Positions 58,259-64,000 of a DNA stretch of 64,000 bases are shown piece by piece. This DNA is from Geodermatophilus siccatus. Its GTDB lineage: Bacteria; Actinomycetota; Actinomycetes; Mycobacteriales; Geodermatophilaceae. The position numbers and the translations under genes are program-made. The notes under the pieces were generated by a model that searched no databases, was not told the DNA's origin, and saw only the letters and a list, made by a program, of their open reading frames with translations. Position 1 is the first letter of the stretch. Each line of letters begins with the position of its first letter. The stretch spans positions 124,001-188,000 of the forward strand of contig NZ_FNHE01000006.1 in the NCBI RefSeq assembly GCF_900103785.1, written 5' to 3'.

Positions 58259-59667
58259 GCGGCGGGGTGGGACGGGTGACCAGCTCGGTCCCGCGCGTGG
58301 TCGTCGCCGCCCCGTCGAGCAACGCGGGCAAGACGTCGGTCGCCACCGGGCTGGTCGCCGCCCTGACCGCCCGCGGGCTGGCCGTCTCGCCGCACAAGGT
58401 CGGCCCCGACTACATCGACCCCGGCTACACCGGCCTGGCCGCCGGGCGCCCGGGGCGCAACCTCGACCCGGTGCTGGTCGGCGAGGAGCGCGTCGTCCCG
58501 CTGTTCCTGCACGGGGCCCGCGGCGCGGACGTCGCCGTCGTCGAGGGGGTCATGGGCCTGTTCGACGGCGCCACGCGGCCGGGCCTGGAACCGGGGTTCG
58601 CCTCCACCGCGCACGTGGCCCGGCTGCTGCGCGCCCCGGTGGTGCTGGTCGTCGACGCGAGCGCGCAGGCGCAGAGCGTCGCCGCGCTCGTGCACGGCTT
58701 CGCCACCTACGACCCCACCGTGCGGCTCGGCGGCGTGGTGCTCAACCGGGTCGGCAGCGACCGGCACGAGGAGATCCTCCGCGACGCGCTCGGCGGGTCC
58801 GGGGTGCCCGTGCTCGGCGCGGTCCGGCGGCTCGCCGAGCTGGGCACGCCGTCGCGCCACCTCGGGCTGGTGCCCGCCGCCGAGCGGTCCGCCGAGGCGC
58901 TGGCGACCGTCGGCCGGCTCGGCGAGGTGGTGGCCGGCGCGGTCGACCTGGACGCCGTCCTGCGGCTGGCCCGCAGCGCCCCGGCCCTGGACGCCGTCCC
59001 GTGGGACCCCGCCGCCGAGGTCTCCCGGGTGGAGGGCCGGCCGCGGATCGCCGTGGCCGGCGGTGCGGCCTTCACCTTCGGCTACGCGGAGAACGCCGAG
59101 CTGCTCGAGGCTGCCGGCGCCGAGGTGGTGACCGTCGACCCGCTGCGCGACGAGTCGCTGCCCGGGGGCACCGCCGGCCTGGTGGTCGGCGGCGGGTTCC
59201 CCGAGGTGCACGCCGCGGACCTCTCGGCGAACGAGACGCTGCGGGCGGGCATCGCCGAGCTCGCCGCCCGGGGTGGTCCGGTCGCCGCCGAGTGCGCCGG
59301 TCTGCTGTACCTGGCCCGCAGCCTGGACGGCGTCCCGATGTGCGGGGTCCTGCCCACCGACGCGGTCATGTCGCCGCGGCTGACCCTCGGCTACCGGGAG
59401 GCCGTCGCGCTCAGCGACTCGGTGCTCGCGCCGGCCGGCACGCGGGTGCGCGGCCACGAGTTCCACCGCACCGTCGCCACCCCGGCCGCCGGTCCCGATC
59501 CGGCCTGGCGGTGGACGGGCAGCGATCCGGAGGGCTTCGTCTCGGGGGGCGTGCACGCCTCCTACCTGCACCTGAACTGGGCCGGGTCGCCGGCCCTGGC
59601 CGAGCGGTTCGTGTCCGCCTGCGCGGCGGCGACCCTCGCGGGAGGGGTACGGCATGCACATCGCTGA
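58255..59667 (+). CDS. cobB: Cobyrinic/hydrogenobyrinic acid a,c-diamide synthase
   Basis: A 470-residue glutamine-dependent amidase of the a and c side chains. N-terminal ATPase: [43 protein letters not shown]-terminal glutaminase: [19 protein letters not shown], nucleophile Cys in [14 protein letters not shown] and a GHEFHRT His motif. GTG 58255 overlaps cobO by 4 bases; the 3' end overlaps cbiM by 14. Confidence 0.95.
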   Translation: MSGGVGRVTSSVPRVVVAAPSSNAGKTSVATGLVAALTARGLAVSPHKVGPDYIDPGYTGLAAGRPGRNLDPVLVGEERVVPLFLHGARGADVAVVEGVMGLFDGATRPGLEPGFASTAHVARLLRAPVVLVVDASAQAQSVAALVHGFATYDPTVRLGGVVLNRVGSDRHEEILRDALGGSGVPVLGAVRRLAELGTPSRHLGLVPAAERSAEALATVGRLGEVVAGAVDLDAVLRLARSAPALDAVPWDPAAEVSRVEGRPRIAVAGGAAFTFGYAENAELLEAAGAEVVTVDPLRDESLPGGTAGLVVGGGFPEVHAADLSANETLRAGIAELAARGGPVAAECAGLLYLARSLDGVPMCGVLPTDAVMSPRLTLGYREAVALSDSVLAPAGTRVRGHEFHRTVATPAAGPDPAWRWTGSDPEGFVSGGVHASYLHLNWAGSPALAERFVSACAAATLAGGVRHAHR

Positions 59668-60334
59668 GGGGTTCCTGCCGGCGACGCACGCGATCGGCTG
59701 GACGCTGGCCGCAGCACCCTTCGTCGTCCACGGGGCGCGCCAGGTGGTCACCGAGGTGCGCGAGCGCCCGGAGAACACGCTGCTGCTCGGCGCGGCCGGC
59801 GCGTTCACCTTCGTGCTCAGCGCGGTGAAGCTGCCGTCGTTCACCGGCAGCTCCAGCCACCCGACGGGCACCGGCGCCGGCGCGGTGCTGTTCCGGCCGC
59901 CGGTGATGGCGCTGCTCGGCACGATCGTGCTGCTGTTCCAGGCGCTGCTGCTGGCGCACGGCGGGCTGACCACGCTGGGCGCCAACGCCTTCGCCATGGC
60001 GGTGGTCGGGCCGTGGTCCGGGTACGGCGCCTACCGGCTCACCCGGCGCCTGGGTGGCGGCCTGCTGCCGGGGGTGTTCGCCGCGATGGCCGTCGCCGAC
60101 CTGGCCACCTACGTCACGACGGCCGGGCAGCTCGCCCTCGCGCTGCCCGACGCCGAGACGGGGGTCGCCGGCGCGTTCGTCAAGTTCATCTCCGTCTTCG
60201 CGCTCACCCAGGTGCCGCTGGCGGTCGCCGAGGGGCTGCTCGGCGTGCTGCTGTTCCGGGTGCTCACCGTCAACGCCCGCCCCGAGCTCGAGCGCCTCGG
60301 CCTGCTGGCACCTGCGCCGGAGCCGACCCGGTGA
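59654..60334 (+). CDS. cbiM: Cobalt ECF transporter S-component CbiM
   Basis: A 226-residue integral membrane protein. The mature N-terminus MHIAEGFLP supplies the cobalt-binding Met1-His2 site, so this ATG is obligatory even though it lies inside cob[26 protein letters not shown] is the family signature; about six helices. It forms the substrate-binding core with CbiN. Confidence 0.95.
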   Translation: MHIAEGFLPATHAIGWTLAAAPFVVHGARQVVTEVRERPENTLLLGAAGAFTFVLSAVKLPSFTGSSSHPTGTGAGAVLFRPPVMALLGTIVLLFQALLLAHGGLTTLGANAFAMAVVGPWSGYGAYRLTRRLGGGLLPGVFAAMAVADLATYVTTAGQLALALPDAETGVAGAFVKFISVFALTQVPLAVAEGLLGVLLFRVLTVNARPELERLGLLAPAPEPTR

Positions 60335-60651
60335 CCCGCTCCCGGCTGGTCACCGCGCTGCTGGTCCTCGGCGTCGTCGCGCTCGTCGCGCTGCCGCTCG
60401 TGCTGGACGGCGGGACGGCGGAGTTCTCCGGAACCGACGCCGCGGCCGCCGAGCTCGCCGAGCAGCAGGGCGCACGGCCGTGGTTCGAGTCGGTGTTCTC
60501 GCCGTCGTCGGCCGAGGTGGAGTCCGGGCTGTTCGCGCTGCAGGCGGCGCTCGGCGGCGGGGTGCTCGGCTACGTGCTGGGCCGGCTGCGCGGCCGCCGG
60601 CCGGCCGAGCGCCCGGAGTCCGAACGGTCCCGGGAGGACGGCGGCTCGTGA
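60331..60651 (+). CDS. cbiN: Cobalt transporter accessory protein CbiN
   Basis: A 106-residue protein with two membrane helices ([19 protein letters not shown] and [20 protein letters not shown]) flanking an extracytoplasmic loop [20 protein letters not shown], the usual CbiN form. GTG 60331 overlaps cbiM by 4 bases. Confidence 0.9.
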   Translation: MTRSRLVTALLVLGVVALVALPLVLDGGTAEFSGTDAAAAELAEQQGARPWFESVFSPSSAEVESGLFALQAALGGGVLGYVLGRLRGRRPAERPESERSREDGGS

Positions 60652-60743
60652 GCACGCACCTCCACCGTGATCATCGGCGGGTGGTCACCGGTCGTCGGCG
60701 CGTCGGCAGCCACCCGCCGGTGATCACGGAGGCTGCGACGTGA
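60648..60743 (+). CDS. 31-codon mini-ORF bridging cbiN and cbiQ
   Basis: GTG overlaps the cbiN TGA and its TGA overlaps the cbiQ GTG. It encodes [20 protein letters not shown] then [11 protein letters not shown], most of it produced by the long inverted repeat in this gap. It ends with EAAT-stop, like EEAT-stop of the 62307 mini-ORF. May serve only to couple translation. Confidence 0.35.
   Translation: MSTHLHRDHRRVVTGRRRVGSHPPVITEAAT
60665..60729 (+). promoter_or_regulatory. Long hairpin between cbiN and cbiQ
   Basis: CCGTGATCATCGGCGGGTGG (60665-60684) pairs with CCACCCGCCGGTGATCACGG (60710-60729) at 19 of 20 positions, with a 25-base loop. It sits inside the operon just before the cbiQ start, so it may attenuate or stabilise cbiQO message relative to cbiMN. 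Confidence 0.7.
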
Positions 60744-61474
60744 CCGGGCTCGCCGTCGACGACGCCGCCTGGGCCAGCGCCTGGCGCCGCCGCTCCCCCG
60801 CCGACAAGCTGCTGCTCTGCGGCGGCCTGGTCGTGTGCGCGCTGGCGCTGCCGGCCTGGCCGGGCAGCGTGCTGGTCGGTCTCACCGCCCTCGCCCTCGC
60901 CCTCGGCCCGGCCCGGGTGCCCGCCCGCACCTTCGGCCGGGCGGTGCGCTGGCCGCTGGCGTTCATCGCCGTCGGCGCGCTGACCTCGGTGGTCACCGTC
61001 GGCACCGACGGCCTGGGCTGGGCGCCGGACGCCGCCGCCCGCGCCGGCTCGCTGGCCGGGCACGCGCTCGCCGGCAGCGCCGCGGTGCTGCTGCTGGCCA
61101 CCACCACGCCGATGTCGGACCTGCTGCCGGCGCTGCGCGGCCTGCGGGTGCCCGCGGCGGTGGTCGAGGTCGCCGCGGTCACCTACCGGCTGCTGTTCGT
61201 GCTGCTGGCCAGCCTGCACACCATCCGCGAGGCGCAGACGGCGCGGATGGGCTACTCGAGCACCGGTCGCGGCTACCGCTCGTCGGGCGCGCTGGCCGCG
61301 GCGGTGCTCACCCGCTCCTGGGACCGCGCCCGCCGGATGCAGGAGGGGCTGGCCGGCCGGGGCATGGAGACCGGCCTGCGGGTGCTGCCCGAGGTGCTGC
61401 CGTCGTCCCGCGCGTTCGTGGCCGGCACCGTCGCCGGGCTGTCGGCGCTGGTCACGGTGGGCCTGCTCGCATGA
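60740..61474 (+). CDS. cbiQ: Cobalt ECF transporter transmembrane protein CbiQ
   Basis: A 244-residue T-component with about five helices. C-terminal coupling motifs [12 protein letters not shown] and [18 protein letters not shown] carry the two Ala-Arg-Gly-type signatures that contact the ATPase. GTG 60740. It lies 88 bases after cbiN, separated by the hairpin. Confidence 0.92.
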   Translation: MTGLAVDDAAWASAWRRRSPADKLLLCGGLVVCALALPAWPGSVLVGLTALALALGPARVPARTFGRAVRWPLAFIAVGALTSVVTVGTDGLGWAPDAAARAGSLAGHALAGSAAVLLLATTTPMSDLLPALRGLRVPAAVVEVAAVTYRLLFVLLASLHTIREAQTARMGYSSTGRGYRSSGALAAAVLTRSWDRARRMQEGLAGRGMETGLRVLPEVLPSSRAFVAGTVAGLSALVTVGLLA

Positions 61475-62310
61475 GCCACCGGACCCTGACCGCCGAGGGG
61501 CTGGTCGCCGGCTACGAGCGCGGCCGCCGGGTGCTCGACGGCGCCTCGCTCACCGTGCCGGCCGGGCGCCGGCTGGCGCTGCTCGGGGCCAACGGCTCGG
61601 GCAAAACGACGCTGCTGCGCTGCCTGTCGGGGGCGCTGGAGCCGGCGGCGGGCACGGTCGCCGTCGACGGGGAGCGGCTGCAGCACACCCGCCGGGGCCT
61701 GCGCGCGCACCGGCAGGAGGTCCAGCTGGTGCTGCAGGACCCCGACGACCAGCTGTTCAGCGCCTCGGTCGCGCAGGACGTCTCCTTCGGCCCGCTCAAC
61801 CTGGGCCTGCCCGAGAACGCCGTCCGCGGGCGCGTCGCCGAGGCCCTCGACCTGCTCGGCGTGGCGCACCTGGCCGGCCGGCCCACGCACCAGCTCTCCT
61901 ACGGCGAGCGCAAACGGGTCGCCATCGCCGGGGCGGTGGCGATGCGCCCGTGCGTGCTGCTGCTCGACGAGCCCACCGCCGGGCTGGATCCGTCGGCGGT
62001 GGCCGAGGCGCTGGCCGCGCTGGAGCGGCTGCGGGCGTCGGGGTCGACCGTCGTCATGAGCACCCACGACGTCGACCTGGCGCTGCGCTGGGCCGACGAC
62101 GTCGCCGTCGTGGTCGACCGGACGGTGGTGCAGGGCGCCCCGGCCGACCTCCTGGCCGACGACGCACTGCTCGCCCGCGCCCGCCTCGACCGGCCGTGGG
62201 CGCTGACCGTCGGCGCCCGGCTGCGCGCGCTGGGCCTCCTGCCCGACGGCGCCCTCCCCCGCGACGCGGAGTCGCTGCTGGCCGCGCTGCCCGAGGGGGT
62301 GACCCCGTGA
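61471..62310 (+). CDS. cbiO: Cobalt ECF transporter ATPase CbiO
   Basis: A 279-residue ABC ATPase: Walker [18 protein letters not shown]-loop [22 protein letters not shown], signature [13 protein letters not shown], Walker [14 protein letters not shown], and switch His in [15 protein letters not shown]. The QDPDDQLF region is typical of ECF ATPases. ATG 61471 overlaps the cbiQ stop. Confidence 0.95.
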   Translation: MSHRTLTAEGLVAGYERGRRVLDGASLTVPAGRRLALLGANGSGKTTLLRCLSGALEPAAGTVAVDGERLQHTRRGLRAHRQEVQLVLQDPDDQLFSASVAQDVSFGPLNLGLPENAVRGRVAEALDLLGVAHLAGRPTHQLSYGERKRVAIAGAVAMRPCVLLLDEPTAGLDPSAVAEALAALERLRASGSTVVMSTHDVDLALRWADDVAVVVDRTVVQGAPADLLADDALLARARLDRPWALTVGARLRALGLLPDGALPRDAESLLAALPEGVTP

Positions 62311-62387
62311 CCGAGCTCGCGCGGTCTCGCATGGGCACGGCACCGCCGACCACGGAGCTGCCGAGCGCCGGCGAGGAGGCGACGTGA
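62307..62387 (+). CDS. 26-codon mini-ORF bridging cbiO and cobE
   Basis: GTG overlaps the cbiO TGA and its TGA overlaps the cobE-like GTG. It encodes [20 protein letters not shown] then AGEEAT. The 3' part contains GAGGAGG, the ribosome site of the next gene. It aligns with the 57567 mini-ORF over its whole length. Confidence 0.4.
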   Translation: MTELARSRMGTAPPTTELPSAGEEAT

Positions 62388-62725
62388 TCGTCGGCGTCGG
62401 CGCACGACCGGGGGTGGGCGCCGCGGAGGTGCTGGCCGCCGTCGACGCCGTCCTGCCCGCAGGCGCGGACGGCGTGCGGCTGGCCACCCTCGACGCCCGC
62501 GCCGCCGAGCCCGGCCTGGTCGAGGCGGCGGCCGCCCGCGGCTGGCCGCTGACCGGGCACCCCGCCGCCGCGCTGGCCGCCGTCCCGGTGCCGTCGCCGT
62601 CGGCGCGGGTGGCTGCCGCCGTGGGGACGCCGTCGGTCGCCGAGGCCGCGGCGCTGCTGGGCGGCGGGACGCTGCTGGTGGGCCGCACGGTGGTCGGCCG
62701 GGTCACGGTGGCGGTGGCGCGGTGA
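62384..62725 (+). CDS. CobE/CbiG C-terminal domain protein
   Basis: A 113-residue protein of the CobE/GbiG_C fold: VGVGARPGVGAAEVLAAVDA at the start, ATLDARAAEPGLVEAAAARG, and VAEAAALLGGGTLLVGRTV at the end. CobE is a corrin-pathway protein of uncertain catalytic role, while CbiG hydrolyses the ring lactone in the anaerobic route; only the C-terminal domain is present. GTG 62384, GTGA junctions on both sides. Confidence 0.85.
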   Translation: MIVGVGARPGVGAAEVLAAVDAVLPAGADGVRLATLDARAAEPGLVEAAAARGWPLTGHPAAALAAVPVPSPSARVAAAVGTPSVAEAAALLGGGTLLVGRTVVGRVTVAVAR

Positions 62726-63060
62726 GCGCCGGAGGCGGGTCCGCGCCGGGTGGGGGGCCGGAGGCCCTCCGGACGGCGCGGACGGGTGAGCTCAGCGCCA
62801 CGGCGGGACGGCACCCGGATGCGGTGGGAGCCCGGAGGACGACCGAGTCGTCGCACCACCACGGGGAGGCCGACCTCGCGCGGGGCCTGGTCGACCTCGC
62901 GGTCACCGCCGCGGACGGCCGCCCGGCCGGGGAGGTGCTGCCCACCGCGGTCCGTCATCCCGCGACCTCGGTGCTCCTCGCCGCCGACCTCGCTGCCATC
63001 CTGGACCCCGGGACACCGGCGTTCCAGCACCTGCCCCGCCTCCCCGAGGAGATCCGCTGA
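62722..63060 (+). CDS. Small cobalamin-operon protein with CobC-like N-terminal motif
   Basis: A 112-residue protein. The first ~42 residues are disordered Gly/Ala/Arg. SSHHHGEADLARGLVDLAV resembles the N-terminal HHGDAE...LVDLAVN segment of actinobacterial threonine-phosphate decarboxylases (CobC), but the PLP domain is absent and the rest, RHPATSVLLAADLAAILDPG, is unfamiliar. It may be a truncated CobC or an unrecognised small protein. GTG 62722 overlaps the cobE-like stop; its stop overlaps the cobT start. Confidence 0.5.
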   Translation: MSAGGGSAPGGGPEALRTARTGELSATAGRHPDAVGARRTTESSHHHGEADLARGLVDLAVTAADGRPAGEVLPTAVRHPATSVLLAADLAAILDPGTPAFQHLPRLPEEIR

Positions 63061-64000
63061 GCCGCCCCACCACCCCTGCCCCCTTCGCCGGCACCCTGCT
63101 GGGCGAGACGATCGCCGCGGTCGCGCCGAGGGACGCCGCCGCCGAGCGCGCCGCCCGCGACCGCCTGGACCGGATGACCAAGCCGCCGGGCTCGCTGGGC
63201 GTGCTCGAGGACGTCGCCGCGCAGCTGGCCGGCACCGCGGGCGCCTGCCCGCCGCCGCTGCCCACGCCGGCCGCGGTCGCGGTCTTCGCCGGCGACCACG
63301 GGGTCCACGCGCAGGGTGTCACCCCGTGGCCGCAGGAGGTCACCGCGCAGATGGTGGCCAACTTCGCCCGCGGCGGCGCGGTCGTCAACGCGTTCGCCGC
63401 CCAGCTCGGGGCCGACGTCGTCGTGGTGGACGTCGGGGTCGCGACGCCGTACGCGGTCGAGGTCAGCCCCGCGCTGCTGTCCCGCAAGGTCAGGTCCGGC
63501 ACCGCCGACCTCGCCGTCGGCCCGGCCATGACGCTCGACGAGGCGCGGCGGGCGGTCGAGGTCGGCATCGAGGTGGCCACCGAGCTGGCCGCGGACCACG
63601 CCTGCCTGGTCACCGGCGACATGGGCATCACCAACACCACGGCGTCGGCGGCGCTGGTCTGCGCGTTCACCGGCGCGACGCCGGCCGCGGCGACCGGGCG
63701 CGGCACCGGGGTCGACGACCCGACGCTGGCCCGCAAGGTCGGGGTGGTCGGCCGTGCGGTGGCCCGCGTGCCCGAGCGGCCGTCGACGTCGGAGGCCGCG
63801 CTGGCCGCGCTGGCGGAGGTCGGCGGCCTGGAGCACGCCGCGCTCGCCGGGTTCGTGCTCGGTGCCGCCGCGGCGCGGGTGCCGGTGCTGCTGGACGGCG
63901 TGATCGCGGGGTCCGCGGCGCTGGTCGCGGCCGCGCTGTGCCCGGCGGCGCTGGAGCACGCGCTGGCCGGCCACACCTCGGCCGAGCCGGGGCACGCCCT
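63057..64000 (+). CDS. cobT: Nicotinate-nucleotide-dimethylbenzimidazole phosphoribosyltransferase (3' end missing)
   Basis: The enzyme makes alpha-ribazole phosphate for the lower ligand. LDRMTKPPGSLGVLEDVAAQ, FAGDHGVHAQGVTPWPQEVT, LVTGDMGITNTTASAALV and the C-terminal LDGVIAGSAALVAA are present; the final ~25 residues with the catalytic Glu region run off the window. No ATG, GTG or TTG lies between the previous stop and ATG 63174, which would delete ~39 conserved residues, so CTG 63057 (CTGA overlap) is the probable start. Confidence 0.92.
   Translation, partial: MSRPTTPAPFAGTLLGETIAAVAPRDAAAERAARDRLDRMTKPPGSLGVLEDVAAQLAGTAGACPPPLPTPAAVAVFAGDHGVHAQGVTPWPQEVTAQMVANFARGGAVVNAFAAQLGADVVVVDVGVATPYAVEVSPALLSRKVRSGTADLAVGPAMTLDEARRAVEVGIEVATELAADHACLVTGDMGITNTTASAALVCAFTGATPAAATGRGTGVDDPTLARKVGVVGRAVARVPERPSTSEAALAALAEVGGLEHAALAGFVLGAAAARVPVLLDGVIAGSAALVAAALCPAALEHALAGHTSAEPGHA

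Overview
The window is very GC-rich DNA with GTG/ATG starts, many GTGA or ATGA stop/start overlaps and many apparently leaderless genes. This points to a high-GC actinobacterium. Three features make a Geodermatophilaceae-type organism (Blastococcus/Modestobacter/Geodermatophilus) my best guess, though not a proven one: the gene order topA ... helicase ... tad locus ... HAD phosphatase as in the Mycobacterium tuberculosis Rv3646c-Rv3661 region, a mycothiol-dependent enzyme family, and a proton-pumping pyrophosphatase. No rRNA, tRNA, CRISPR array or intact insertion sequence was seen.

Layout. 1-18.6 kb is a housekeeping block: topA (5' part only), a WXG100-like/DUF1023 hydrolase pair, hppA, an MrfA-like DUF1998 helicase, two SDR genes (the second catalytically dead), a cyclase-family hydrolase divergent from an NCS1 permease, a complete tad pilus/secretion locus (ssd-tadA-tadB-tadC-DUF4244-tadE-tadE-like), and a HAD-IB phosphatase. 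18.7-20.5 kb holds an aldo/keto reductase and a Fic-like protein lacking the catalytic histidine. 20.5-45.5 kb contains most corrin-ring and late cobalamin genes in several short transcription units (cobC, cobU, cobS; cobN; cobG, cobH, cobIJ; cobK; cbiD; cobM; cobL; cobD; cobQ). Between them lie a DUF5753-type XRE regulator, an orphan mftD-like flavoenzyme, an MFS pump, an FBP zinc protein, peptide deformylase, an ANTAR regulator and a PlsC acyltransferase. 45.6-55.3 kb is an accessory stretch: a DUF1326 remnant with DUF2182, thioesterase, PPOX, VOC, an endonuclease Q-like protein, an orphan MazF/PemK, an MBL-fold protein, a mycothiol-dependent enzyme with its TetR, an AbrB-type permease, and a small wHTH/membrane pair. 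55.4-64 kb is one long operon behind a cobalamin riboswitch: ChlI/ChlD-type cobaltochelatase, cobO, cobB, cbiMNQO cobalt importer, cobE/cbiG-C, cobT (runs off the end).

How they work together. The window encodes an aerobic, late-cobalt-insertion route (CobG oxygen-dependent ring contraction, CobN plus ChlI/D chelatase). CbiD takes the C1-methylation slot usually held by CobF. The route continues through adenosylation (CobO), amidation (CobB, CobQ), aminopropanol attachment (CobD) and nucleotide-loop assembly (CobU, CobS, CobC, CobT), with ECF-type cobalt uptake. The riboswitch senses the end product and should throttle chelation and cobalt import together.

Unusual layers. A dispersed family of about 60-115 bp GC-rich elements sits just past gene 3' ends. 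A roughly 134 bp terminal-inverted-repeat element is inserted in frame inside cobG. Three small reading frames bridge gaps of the riboswitch operon, two of them alike. Two genes survive only as fused 5' and 3' ends. Several candidate operators overlap starts or promoters.
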